Shown piece by piece: positions 15,571-25,231 of a stretch of 64,000 bases of DNA (the first letter of the stretch is position 1; each line of letters starts with the position of its first letter). The position numbers were made by a program, and so were the translations under genes. The stretch covers positions 20,661-84,660 of the forward strand of contig JBGPCZ010000004.1 in NCBI GenBank assembly GCA_041482015.1, in the 5' to 3' direction. Below the pieces are notes generated by a model. The model was not told the DNA's origin. It searched no databases and saw only the letters and a list, made by a program, of their open reading frames with translations. The DNA is from JACQFK01 sp041482015. Lineage in GTDB: Bacteria; Planctomycetota; MHYJ01; JACPRB01.

Positions 15571-15614
15571 CCAACTGTTAAGTGAGACATCCGATCTCTC
15601 ACTTAACAGTTTGG
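15571..15614. repeat. Palindromic repeat element, copy B
   Basis: A perfect 15-bp stem, AACTGTTAAGTGAGA (15573-15587) with TCTCACTTAACAGTT (15597-15611), closes a 9-base loop CATCCGATC. It is flanked by CC and GG. It begins one base after a stop codon exactly as copy A at 7371 does, and shares the internal ATCCGATCT at the same offset. No U-tract follows, so it is not a textbook terminator. Confidence 0.8.
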
Positions 15615-15672
15615 ACGGTTATGGGTGCGCGAGCACTAGGACGCCAGCCCCCACGGCACCGTCCAATAACCT

Positions 15673-16143
15673 ATGGACTGGCTACCACGCGCGTTCGCCC
15701 TGCTCCTCGTCGTCACCTTGGGCATCCTTGCCGTCGATGTATTTTGGACCACCATCACCTTCGAGAAGGAGTGCTTACGATGCACTTGGAAAGAGGCTCA
15801 CCCCGGCAAATCCTTTCCAGGTTGCGGAGGCAGGGGATTCAGCTTCAATCGCCTTTGTCCCACTTGCGGGGAAAAATGGGGAGATAAGGAGCTGAGCTGG
15901 AGCTGGTTGCCGTGGGACGACACCCGGCGCCTCCTGCGAATCTTCCTCCTGGCGGCCGCGCCCGCGTTTCTGAGCGCCGCCCGCATTGCCCGTTGCCCGA
16001 ACTGCAGCGGTCAGCCCTACCTGCGACCCCTGAGGGAGGCCCTTCCATCGGCTCCCTGCCGCCGGTGCGGGGGCCGCGGTCGCGTCACCCTCCTGAACCA
16101 GTGGTTCGTCCTGCGCCGCTCCAAGGCGACGGCCCGATCCTGA
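15673..16143 (+). CDS. Membrane protein with Cys-rich zinc-ribbon-like segments, unknown function
   Basis: 156 residues. An N-terminal transmembrane helix (about 6-26) is followed by two Cys-rich parts: CLRCTW...GCGGRGF...CPTCGEKW (about 35-69) and, after a second hydrophobic segment (about 88-103), CPNCSG...CRRCGGRGR. The CxxC pairs resemble DnaJ-type or rubredoxin-like zinc binding. The coding frame has lower GC bias than its neighbours and a less certain start. I recognise no family. The stop lies 60 bases before the DUF1549 gene. Confidence 0.6.
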   Translation: MDWLPRAFALLLVVTLGILAVDVFWTTITFEKECLRCTWKEAHPGKSFPGCGGRGFSFNRLCPTCGEKWGDKELSWSWLPWDDTRRLLRIFLLAAAPAFLSAARIARCPNCSGQPYLRPLREALPSAPCRRCGGRGRVTLLNQWFVLRRSKATARS

Positions 16144-16203
16144 ACGTCGCGGTCTCTTCCATTATGGTCGTAGCATTGCGGCCGGCCTGATGTATTAGAA
16201 GGC

Positions 16204-18687
16204 ATGCGGGCCTTGCTTCTCTTCCTATCCCTCGCGGGCGCCGCGCCGACGCAGGAGCAGCCGGCGAAGATAGACTTCGACCGCCAGGTCCGCCCCATCC
16301 TCTCGGACAACTGCTATCACTGCCACGGGCCCGACGGGAAGCAGCGCAAAGCCGACCTGCGGCTTGACACGAAAGAGGGCGCGTTCGGCAAACTGGGCGA
16401 CGTCTTCCCCTTCGTCCCCGGCAAGCCCGGCGAGAGCGAGGCGATCAGGCGCATCACGTCCAAAGACCACGACGAGATGATGCCGCCGCCGAAGTCGAAC
16501 CGGAAACTCACGCCGCTGCAGATCGCAACCCTCAAACGGTGGGTCGAGGAGGGCGCCCCATGGAAAGGCCACTGGGCGTTCACCGCTCCCGAGCGGCCCG
16601 TGCTTCCGAAGATCAGGAACGCGAGGAATCCGGTCGACGCCTTCATCCTCGCACGACTGGAACAGGAAGGCCTCGCGCCCTCCCCCGGGGCCGACAAGGT
16701 CACGCTCCTCCGGCGCGTCTCGCTCGACCTGACCGGCCTGCCGCCCACGCCCGCCGAGGTCGACGCGTTCCTCGCCGACGCCGCGCCCGACGCCTACGAA
16801 AAGCAGGTCGACCGCCTTTTGAATTCGCCCCGCTACGGCGAGCACCTCGCCTGGCCGTGGCTCTCGGCCGCGCGCTACTCCGACACGAACGGCTACCAGG
16901 GGGACGGGACGCGGACGATGTGGCCGTGGCGCGACTGGGTGATCGACGCATTCAATCGCAACATGCCCTTCGACCAGTTCACCCTCGAGCAGCTCGCGGG
17001 CGACCTCCTCCCGAACCCCACGGTGCCGCAGAGGGTCGCCACCGGCTTCAACCGGAACCACATGCTCAACGGCGAGGGCGGCCGGATCGCCGAGGAGTCG
17101 CGCGTCGACTACGTGGCCGATCGCGTGGAGACGACCGGCACCGTCTGGCTCGGGCTCACGATCGGCTGCGCCCGCTGCCACGACCACAAGTACGACCCGT
17201 TCACCCAGAAGGAGTTCTACCAGCTCTTCGCGTTCTACAACAACCTGCCCGAATCGGGCGGCGTCGACAAGCGGTCGAGCGCGAACCCCGTGATGGAATT
17301 GCCCACGGCCGACCAGGCGGAAAAGATCGCGGCGCAGAAGCAGAAGCTCGCCGAGGTCGAGGCCCGGTCGAAAGATCACGAGCAGAAGCTGCGGGCCGAG
17401 CAGCCGAAGTGGGAGGAGGAGGCGGCGAAGACCGCCGACAAGCTCCCCAAGAACATCGCCGAGATCCTCAAGACCGCCGAGACCCAGCGCGACGAGAAGA
17501 AGGCGCGGGAGCTGACCGACTACTACCTCGGCCTCGACGCCGGGCGGAAGAAGCTCATCGACGAGCAGGACAAGGCGAAGAAGGCGGTCAAGGCGGCCGA
17601 GGACGCGGTCACGCTCGTCATGGTGATGGAGGAGCGGCCCAAGCCGCGCGAGACGTTCCTCCTCGTCCGCGGCGCGTATGACAAGTTCGGCGACAAGGTC
17701 ACGGCGAACGTCCCGGCGAGCCTCCCCCCGCTCCCCAAGGACGCGCCCCCCAACCGGCTGGCGCTCGCCCGCTGGATCGTCGATCCCGCGAACCCGCTCA
17801 CCGCGCGCGTGACGGTCAACCGCTTCTGGCAGCAGTTCTTCGGCGCGGGGATCGTCCGGACGATCGAGGACTTCGGCACGCAGGGCCAGCGGCCGACCCA
17901 CCCCGAGCTTCTCGACTGGCTGGCCACCGAGTTCATCCGCACGGGCTGGGACGTGAAGGCCCTGGTGAAGCTGCTGGTGACGAGCGCGACGTATCGCCAA
18001 ACCTCGAAGGTCACGCCCGGGCTCCTCGAGAAGGATCCCGAAAACCGGCTCCTCGCTCGCGCCCCGCGGTACCGCCTCTCGTCGGCCGCGATCCGCGACC
18101 AGGCGCTCTCCGCGGCGGGCCTGCTCGTCGAGAAGGTCGGCGGCCCGGGCGTGAAGACCTACCAGCCCGCCGGGATCTGGGAGGAGATGACGTTCAACAT
18201 CATCCGGTTCCAGCAGGACAAGGGCGAGGCGCTCTGGCGGCGCAGCCTCTACGTCTTCTGGCGCCGCACGGTCGGCCCGGCCAACCTGTTCGACTCGATG
18301 CCGCGCCAGGTCTGCACGGTCCGTGCGTCGCGCACCAACACGCCGCTCCACGCGCTCACGCTGCTGAACGACGTGACCTACGTCGAGGCGGCCCGCGCGC
18401 TCGGCCAGCGGATGATGAAGGAGGGCGGCGGGACCCCGAAGGAGCGGATCACCCTCGCCTTCCGTCTCGCGGCCGCGCGGACGCCGACGGACCGGGAGCT
18501 CGAGATCCTCGCGCGGCGCTACGACGCGCTCCTCGAGCGGTATTCAAAGGACAAGGAGGCGGCGCTCAAACTGCTCAAGGCGGGCGAGTCGAAACGCGAC
18601 GAGTCGCTCGATCCCGTCCAGCACGCGGCCTGCGCGGCGATCGCGAGCGTCATCCTTAACCTCGACGAAGTGATCACCAAGGAGTGA
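16204..18687 (+). CDS. DUF1549/DUF1553 cytochrome-like secreted protein (PSCyt1-PSCyt2-PSD1)
   Basis: 827 residues. Signal peptide, then a c-type haem site CYHCHG at 37-42 (planctomycete cytochrome C, PSCyt1), with MMPPPKSNRKLTPLQIATLKRWVEEGAPW as the downstream Met region. DUF1549 (PSCyt2) follows (VDAFILARLEQEGL, LTGLPPTPAEVDAFLAD), then a coiled-coil, Lys/Glu-rich linker at about 380-480, then DUF1553 (PSD1; ANPLTARVTVNRFWQQFFGAGIVRT, RLSSAAIRDQALSAAGLL). These proteins are abundant in Planctomycetes and are almost always paired with a DUF1501 protein, as here. They are thought to act in extracytoplasmic polysaccharide or electron-transfer processes, but no reaction is established. Confidence 0.92.
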   Translation: MRALLLFLSLAGAAPTQEQPAKIDFDRQVRPILSDNCYHCHGPDGKQRKADLRLDTKEGAFGKLGDVFPFVPGKPGESEAIRRITSKDHDEMMPPPKSNRKLTPLQIATLKRWVEEGAPWKGHWAFTAPERPVLPKIRNARNPVDAFILARLEQEGLAPSPGADKVTLLRRVSLDLTGLPPTPAEVDAFLADAAPDAYEKQVDRLLNSPRYGEHLAWPWLSAARYSDTNGYQGDGTRTMWPWRDWVIDAFNRNMPFDQFTLEQLAGDLLPNPTVPQRVATGFNRNHMLNGEGGRIAEESRVDYVADRVETTGTVWLGLTIGCARCHDHKYDPFTQKEFYQLFAFYNNLPESGGVDKRSSANPVMELPTADQAEKIAAQKQKLAEVEARSKDHEQKLRAEQPKWEEEAAKTADKLPKNIAEILKTAETQRDEKKARELTDYYLGLDAGRKKLIDEQDKAKKAVKAAEDAVTLVMVMEERPKPRETFLLVRGAYDKFGDKVTANVPASLPPLPKDAPPNRLALARWIVDPANPLTARVTVNRFWQQFFGAGIVRTIEDFGTQGQRPTHPELLDWLATEFIRTGWDVKALVKLLVTSATYRQTSKVTPGLLEKDPENRLLARAPRYRLSSAAIRDQALSAAGLLVEKVGGPGVKTYQPAGIWEEMTFNIIRFQQDKGEALWRRSLYVFWRRTVGPANLFDSMPRQVCTVRASRTNTPLHALTLLNDVTYVEAARALGQRMMKEGGGTPKERITLAFRLAAARTPTDRELEILARRYDALLERYSKDKEAALKLLKAGESKRDESLDPVQHAACAAIASVILNLDEVITKE

Positions 18688-18689
18688 TG

Positions 18690-20138
<1,449 letters not shown>

Positions 20139-20145
20139 TCCCCCG

Positions 20146-20168
20146 CGATCACCGGGAGAAGGTGATCG
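20146..20168. terminator. Hairpin at the convergent junction of DUF1501 and LRR genes
   Basis: Perfect 8-bp stem, CGATCACC with GGTGATCG, around loop GGGAGAA, sited between two convergent stops and overlapping the 3' end of the leftward gene. It could terminate both directions. No strong T-tract follows. Confidence 0.45.
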
Positions 20169-20697
20169 TTGTCCGGGGCAGCAGGCTCACCAGCTCCGCC
20201 GCCTTCTCCCGCGATTCCTCCCGAAGCTGCTCGAAGCTGAGCTTCTCGAGCTTGTTCAGCTCCTTCAGCTGCGCGACACACTCCGACGTGATCGGGATGC
20301 GGCAGAGGCAGAGGTCGCGCAGGAGCGGCATTTTCTTCAAGAGGGCGAGGCCGTCGGCCGTGACTTTCGTGCGGAACAGCACGAGGTTCCGGAGCGTGGG
20401 GATCGCCACCACGTGCTCCAGCCCCTTGTCCGTGATCACGGACGAATTCAGATGGAGGGTCTCCAGCTTGGGAAGCGCCTTGAGATGCTCGAGGCCGGCG
20501 TCGGTGATCTTGTCGCTGAGGAGGTCGAGCGTCTTGAGCTCGGGGTAGATCTTCAACGCCGCCAGGTCCGCATCAGTGGCGTTCGAGTGGCAGCCGAAAC
20601 GGACCTCGGTGACCGGTTTCTCCTTCGGGGAGTCCTGCGCCGGGGATGCGGATGCGGAGACGAGCAGGGTGAGCAGGGTTAGGCGGGTCGTACACAT
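20149..20697 (-). CDS. Secreted leucine-rich-repeat protein
   Basis: 182 residues with AAGGAGGACCCCG before the ATG. After a signal peptide (TLLTLLVSASASPAQ) come about five LRR units of the planctomycete/GALA-like kind with the repeating pattern L-x-x-L-x-L-...-T-D-x-G-L-x-x-L: LKTLDLLSDKITDAGLEHL, LETLHLNSSVITDKGLEHV, LRNLVLFRTKVTADGLALL, LRDLCLCRIPITSECVAQL. LRR proteins mediate protein binding. No catalytic domain is attached, and the partner is unknown. Confidence 0.85.
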   Translation of the reverse strand: MCTTRLTLLTLLVSASASPAQDSPKEKPVTEVRFGCHSNATDADLAALKIYPELKTLDLLSDKITDAGLEHLKALPKLETLHLNSSVITDKGLEHVVAIPTLRNLVLFRTKVTADGLALLKKMPLLRDLCLCRIPITSECVAQLKELNKLEKLSFEQLREESREKAAELVSLLPRTTITFSR

Positions 20698-20726
20698 CGG
20701 GGTCCTCCTTCAGCCTACCCACTCCT

Positions 20727-20750
20727 TACCCGGAGGCCGAGATCCGGGTA
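20727..20750 (-). terminator. Hairpin between CehA-like gene and LRR gene
   Basis: TACCCGGA (20727-20734) and TCCGGGTA (20743-20750) form an 8-bp perfect stem with an 8-base loop, 18 bases downstream of the CehA-like gene. No T-tract follows on the minus strand, so termination is uncertain. Confidence 0.4.
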
Positions 20751-20767
20751 GCATAATTAATGCGGCC

Positions 20768-23110
20768 CTACTCGGATCGGGCGGCGATCTTCCGGTAGAC
20801 TTCGCGCGCGGCCTCGAGCTGCGAGGCGACGTGCTTCCGGACCTCGTCGTTCGGGGCCCGGTCGCGCCTTTTGAACTGCTCCTCGAGGCGGTCGATCCAC
20901 GCCAGGAACGCCCCGGCCTCAACCATCGAGCCCGCAGGCTTCCCGCCGACCTCGACGTAGATCGGACTCGCGTGGGCCTGGAGGCGTCCCGCGAACGCGC
21001 GCACCGAGAGCCAGCCGCTCCTTTTGAGTTCGATCTTCTCGTCGATCGTCCCGCTCAGCTTGTCCGCCGCAAGCTTCCCCGTCGCGACGACCTCGCCGTT
21101 CTGGACGAGCTCGAAGCGATCGATCGGCTCGGGCGACTGCACCGACGCCTTGATGACCTCCGCGCCGGGGGCCTCGAGCCGGATACTCCTCCCCGACTCG
21201 AACTCGAGGATCGGGCCGTTCGTCACGAACGACCGCCCCCACTTGAGCCCGCGGACCCACGCGTCGTACGAAAACCCGCCCTCGCACTTCACGTAGGCAC
21301 GGTCCGCGCCCGGCAGTCGGCTCCGGATGCGGTTGAGGAAGCAGTCGGTCCCGGCCGACGCGGGGAGATGGAACCCGCAGTTCAGCAGCCGGTACCAGAG
21401 CGGGACCGTCGCCTCAAAGCTCCCGTTGATGTCGATCGAGTCGATCTTTCCGAGCGCGACGTCGACGGGAACCGACTTCGCGGAGTACGCGCTCAGGTAC
21501 GGGTCCTTCACGTTCTGCGCCGCGTGCGTGTAGTTGACGTGCCCCTTCTGGAGATGGGCCTGGTCGGCGATGTCGGAGTTCGTCGGCACGTCCCACGGGT
21601 TCGTCGTCTCCTTGAACCCGGTCATGATCGGCTCGACCAGCTGTTTGAGGTCGATGAGCGTCATGTGGCCCCAAAGGGTCGCGCGGAACTCCTCGTTCCA
21701 GTAGAGGACGGTCTCCGGCGTCGAGAGCGGGTCGGGGCGGCCGCGGAAGTACTCGCGATCGAAGATCCCGTCGGTGTCGGAATTGGCGACCACGAAGTTC
21801 GCGACCTCGAGCCCCTCGCCCTCGATCATGAGCCGCATGTCGGCCGGCGAGTTGTACCAGTGGCCGTAGCCGTAGTTCGCGTGGATGTGGTTCTCGCCGC
21901 TGTGCCAGCCGTTCGCCTGCGGATGGGCCCACCGTTTGAATTCGACCTTGAGCGTCACCCGCTCGCCCGCCGCGACCTCGAACGCCTCGCGCGACACCCG
22001 GTACTCGGGGCCGTGCCACGCGCGGAGGGCGTACTTCCCGGCGGGGAGCACGAACTCCGCAGCCCGGTCCGCATAGAAGTCCATCGCCTCGTGGATCCGG
22101 TAGAGCGAGCCCGGAGGTGCGAGGGTCTTCCCGTTCTCCTCCTGGATCGAGACGCGCGCGACGACCGGCTTCCCGGTCTCCGCGTCCGTGAACTCGACGG
22201 CAACGACGCCGGCCGGCCGCCCGAAGTCGAGACCCGTGACGACGATCGTCCTCTCGTCGCCCGTCCGGAGGTCGCGATCGACAAGCGCAGTCGCCCCTTC
22301 GCGGTTGTCCGTGTAGACCAGGCGGGAGTTCACGATCGTGGGCGCATCCTCGTCGCCCTGCCCGAACGTGAGCTTGAGCGGGTGGTCCGGGTCCTTGAGG
22401 GAAACCGCCCAAAGGGCGTTGTGCGCGCCGCCCAGGTCGCTGACGACGACCAGCCCGTCGCCGCTCCAGGCGAGATCGAACACGCGCGATGGAAACCGCG
22501 CGAGCTTTCTCGGCTCGCCGCCGGTCGCCGCAACGGTCCAGAGATCGGCCTGCGGACCGTCGTTCCCACCCTGCTCGCCCGGGACGTCGAGGTTCGTCGC
22601 GAAGGCGACCGTCGTGCCGTCCGCGGAAAGCGCGTGGACCGGGAGCGACCGCGGCGGATCCAGAAGGGGCACGGCCTTGCCCGACTCGAGATCAAGCCAC
22701 GCGAGCGCCGTCGCGGTTCCCGCCCTGAAACTTCCGAGGATCCTCTTTCCCGCCGGGTCGAACTCGATCTTCCCCTGCACCGCGGGGTGGGCGGCGGCCG
22801 CAACGCCGCTCTCCGCGTCGATCAGCCGGAGCTCGCCGTTCGAGAGGTACGCGATACGCTTCCCGTCGGGCGACCACGCGGGGTCGGAATCCCAGCGGGC
22901 GTCGGACGTCAGCCGCTTCATGACGCCGCCGTCGCGCGGGAGGCGCCAGATCGCCCCCTGGTACGAGACCGCGACCGTCGAGCCGTCGGGCGAGAGGCGC
23001 GGCTGGATCGCCCCGGTCGCTCGCCACGACGCGCCCCGGGGGATGGCGGAGAGGCCGCAGATAGCGAGGGCAGCGGCAAGGATCGCGATACTGCGCCGGC
23101 GGGAAGACAT
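20768..23110 (-). CDS. Exported beta-propeller (PD40) plus CehA/McbA-type metallohydrolase
   Basis: 780 residues from ATG 23110, after GGAGGGGCGC. A signal sequence (RRRSIAILAAALAICGLSA) leads to TolB-like PD40 propeller repeats (IQPRLSPDGSTVAVSYQG, DSDPAWSPDGKRIAYLSNG, VHALSADGTTVAFATN). Then comes a small beta-sandwich (about 360-410) and a PHP-like domain: WHSGENHIHANYGYGHWYNSP with its His-x-His metal site, ANFVVANSDTDG and LPASAGTDCFLNR. CehA/McbA-family proteins hydrolyse esters such as carbaryl, but in this phylum the substrate of the propeller fusion is unknown. It is divergent from a Gfo/Idh gene with only 47 bases between. Confidence 0.83.
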   Translation of the reverse strand: MSSRRRSIAILAAALAICGLSAIPRGASWRATGAIQPRLSPDGSTVAVSYQGAIWRLPRDGGVMKRLTSDARWDSDPAWSPDGKRIAYLSNGELRLIDAESGVAAAAHPAVQGKIEFDPAGKRILGSFRAGTATALAWLDLESGKAVPLLDPPRSLPVHALSADGTTVAFATNLDVPGEQGGNDGPQADLWTVAATGGEPRKLARFPSRVFDLAWSGDGLVVVSDLGGAHNALWAVSLKDPDHPLKLTFGQGDEDAPTIVNSRLVYTDNREGATALVDRDLRTGDERTIVVTGLDFGRPAGVVAVEFTDAETGKPVVARVSIQEENGKTLAPPGSLYRIHEAMDFYADRAAEFVLPAGKYALRAWHGPEYRVSREAFEVAAGERVTLKVEFKRWAHPQANGWHSGENHIHANYGYGHWYNSPADMRLMIEGEGLEVANFVVANSDTDGIFDREYFRGRPDPLSTPETVLYWNEEFRATLWGHMTLIDLKQLVEPIMTGFKETTNPWDVPTNSDIADQAHLQKGHVNYTHAAQNVKDPYLSAYSAKSVPVDVALGKIDSIDINGSFEATVPLWYRLLNCGFHLPASAGTDCFLNRIRSRLPGADRAYVKCEGGFSYDAWVRGLKWGRSFVTNGPILEFESGRSIRLEAPGAEVIKASVQSPEPIDRFELVQNGEVVATGKLAADKLSGTIDEKIELKRSGWLSVRAFAGRLQAHASPIYVEVGGKPAGSMVEAGAFLAWIDRLEEQFKRRDRAPNDEVRKHVASQLEAAREVYRKIAARSE

Positions 23111-23157
23111 GCGCCCCTCCTTCGTACAGTGATATAACAAAGCCGGAGGAACCCCCG
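23111..23157 (+). promoter_or_regulatory. Short divergent promoter region
   Basis: Only 47 bases separate two divergent starts. TATAAC at 23133-23138 is a likely -10 for the rightward Gfo/Idh gene, followed by the ribosome site CGGAGGA. The leftward ribosome site lies in the same interval. Confidence 0.4.
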
Positions 23158-24231
23158 ATGATGCCGATCACGCGCCGCGAGTTCATCGCCGCCACGGGGA
23201 GCGCCGCGCTCCTCGCCCGCCCGCCCCAGGACACGCCGCCGCTCCGGCTCGGGATGCTCGGGATGTGGCACTCCCACGCCGACGGGATCGTCAAGCGGGT
23301 CGCCGAGAATCCAAAAGAGTTCGCGCTCGCCGGGTTCCACGACCCCGACGCCGAGGTCGTGGCGCGCCGCCGCAAGACATGGGAGCCCCTGGTCCCCGGC
23401 TTCAAGGTCTTCGAGACGCCCGGGCAGCTTCTCGAACAGAAACTCGACGGCGTCGTCGTCGACGGCCGCGTCACCGAAAACCTGAAGCACGCGCGGATGG
23501 CGCTCGAGAGTGGGCGGCCGGTCATGCTCGAAAAGCCCGCCGGCGACAATCTCGAGGAGCACCGGAAGCTCGTGGACCTCGCGCGCTCGAAGAAGCTCCA
23601 CCTCCAGATGGTCTACCTCTTCCGCTACATGTCGGCGGTGCAGGAGATGCTGGCGCGCGCGAAGAAGGGCGACTTCGGCCGTGTCTACGAGTTCCGGGCG
23701 CGGCTTTCAAAGGACTTCCCGTCCTACGCGCGCAACGTCGAGGAGTGCGGCCGCTACAAGGGCGGGATCTTTTTCGAGATGGCCGGCCACGCGATCGACA
23801 TGATGGTGGCGATCCTGGGGAGGCCGAGATCGATCTCACCGTCGCTCGCCCACCACCACACGGGCGAGCCCGCCGGTTTCATCGACAACGGGGTCACCGT
23901 CTTCGGGTTCGAGCGCGGCTGGGGGATCGTCGAGGTGCCGGCCCTGGAGGTCGTGCCGTTCCAGCGCCGGTTCGAGGTCTACGGGACCGGCGGCGCCTGC
24001 ATCATCCCGCACCTCGGGAGCGGCCACCTGGCGAACAAGAACATCCAGCCGATCGACGTCTGCGCGGCGGGCGGCGAGTGGAAGAGAATCGAGCTCCCCG
24101 CCGCGACGCTCCAGATTGCCGACCTCAGGGAATTTGCCGCTGTCGTCGCGGGCCGGAAGGCGCCGGACTTCGACCTCGACCACGACCTCGCGGTACAGGA
24201 GGCGCTGCTCCGGGCCTGCGGGATGGCGTGA
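23158..24231 (+). CDS. Gfo/Idh/MocA family oxidoreductase with Tat signal
   Basis: 357 residues. The start is ATG 23158 or 23161 after CCGGAGGA. The N-terminus MPITRREFIAATGSAALLA is a twin-arginine-type export signal, common for planctomycete members of this family. Rossmann part: LRLGMLGMWHSHADGIVKRVAEN; EKP signature: VMLEKPAGDNLEEH. The C-terminal substrate domain has YKGGIFFEMAGHAIDMMVAILG. Exported Gfo/Idh proteins tend to keep tightly bound NAD and act as glycoside-modifying oxidoreductases or glycosidases. Substrate is unknown. ThuA-like protein follows in the same direction, a recurrent pairing. Confidence 0.88.
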   Translation: MMPITRREFIAATGSAALLARPPQDTPPLRLGMLGMWHSHADGIVKRVAENPKEFALAGFHDPDAEVVARRRKTWEPLVPGFKVFETPGQLLEQKLDGVVVDGRVTENLKHARMALESGRPVMLEKPAGDNLEEHRKLVDLARSKKLHLQMVYLFRYMSAVQEMLARAKKGDFGRVYEFRARLSKDFPSYARNVEECGRYKGGIFFEMAGHAIDMMVAILGRPRSISPSLAHHHTGEPAGFIDNGVTVFGFERGWGIVEVPALEVVPFQRRFEVYGTGGACIIPHLGSGHLANKNIQPIDVCAAGGEWKRIELPAATLQIADLREFAAVVAGRKAPDFDLDHDLAVQEALLRACGMA

Positions 24232-24259
24232 GATTTCGCGCGCATCGACGTGTAACATA

Positions 24260-24291
24260 GGGGCGCCGGCCGGATATACCGGCGCGTCCCC
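24260..24291 (+). promoter_or_regulatory. GC-rich hairpin in the ThuA-gene leader
   Basis: GGGGCGCCGG pairs with CCGGCGC and, after a 2-base bulge, CCCC, around the loop CCGGATATA. It lies between the Gfo/Idh stop and the ThuA ribosome site, so it may end the upstream transcript or structure the leader. No U-tract is present. Confidence 0.4.
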
Positions 24292-24308
24292 CAACGAAAG
24301 GATGACCG

Positions 24309-25202
24309 ATGATCCGCACCGCCCTCGCGTTCGTCCTCGCCGCGGCCGTCGCCGTGGCGTCCCCCGTCCAGGAGAAGAAGAAGATCGTCTTCGTGGCCGG
24401 CGGGCCGAGCCACGGGTACGGCGAGCACGAGCATCTCGGCGGCTGCATGCTGCTGGCAAAGCTCCTGAACGAGAGCGGCCTGCCCGTCGAGTGCGTCGTC
24501 ACGAAGGACAACGGATGGCCCAAGGACGCCAAGGTCTTCGACGGCGCGTCCGCCATCGTGATGTACTCCGACGGCGGCGGCGGCCACATGGCGAACAAGC
24601 ACCTGGCCGAGGTCGACCCGCTCGCCAAGAAGGGCTGCGGGATCGGCGCGATCCACTACGCGGTCGAGACGATCGCGGGCGAACCCGGGACCAAGTTCCT
24701 CGACTGGATGGGCGGCTACTTCGAGATCAACTGGTCGGTCAACCCCCACTGGACGGCGAAGTTCGAGAAGTTCCCCGACCACCCGGTCTGCAAGGGCGTG
24801 AAGCCCTTCGAAACGAACGACGAATGGTACTACCACATGCGGTTCCGCGAGGGGATGAAGGGCGTGACCCCGGTCCTGACGGCCGTCCCGCCCGACTCGA
24901 CCCGGAACCGGAAGGACGATTCCCACGGCGGCAACCCCGCCGTCCGCGCCGAGATTGGGAAGAACACGGCCGAGCACGTCATGTGGGTGAGCGAGAACGA
25001 GGGCGGCGGCCGCGGCTTCGGCTTCACGGGCGGCCACGCCCACTGGAACTGGAAGAACGACGACCAGCGGAAGCTGATGCTCAACGCGATCGCCTGGATC
25101 GCGAAGATCGACGTGCCGGCCGACGGCGTCGCCTCGAAGACCCCGACGCAGGAGGAGCTCGAGGCGAACCTGAAACCCAAGCCGGTGAAGAAGGACAAGT
25201 AA
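24309..25202 (+). CDS. Secreted ThuA-like protein
   Basis: 297 residues. Signal peptide (ALAFVLAAAVAVASPVQ), then the class I glutamine amidotransferase-like ThuA fold: KKIVFVAGGPSHGYGEHEHLGGC, ASAIVMYSDGGGGHMAN, GCGIGAIHYAVET, GYFEINWSVNPHW, TNDEWYYHMRF, and the C-terminal GRGFGFTGGHAHWNW followed by LMLNAIAWIAKI. ThuA was named for trehalose utilisation, but planctomycete exported members are uncharacterised and often accompany Gfo/Idh or haem-binding dehydrogenase genes. A charged tail (KPKPVKKDK) ends the protein. Catalytic activity cannot be assigned. Confidence 0.88.
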   Translation: MIRTALAFVLAAAVAVASPVQEKKKIVFVAGGPSHGYGEHEHLGGCMLLAKLLNESGLPVECVVTKDNGWPKDAKVFDGASAIVMYSDGGGGHMANKHLAEVDPLAKKGCGIGAIHYAVETIAGEPGTKFLDWMGGYFEINWSVNPHWTAKFEKFPDHPVCKGVKPFETNDEWYYHMRFREGMKGVTPVLTAVPPDSTRNRKDDSHGGNPAVRAEIGKNTAEHVMWVSENEGGGRGFGFTGGHAHWNWKNDDQRKLMLNAIAWIAKIDVPADGVASKTPTQEELEANLKPKPVKKDK

Positions 25203-25231
25203 GGCGAATCACGGGAACGGCCGCAACCGGT

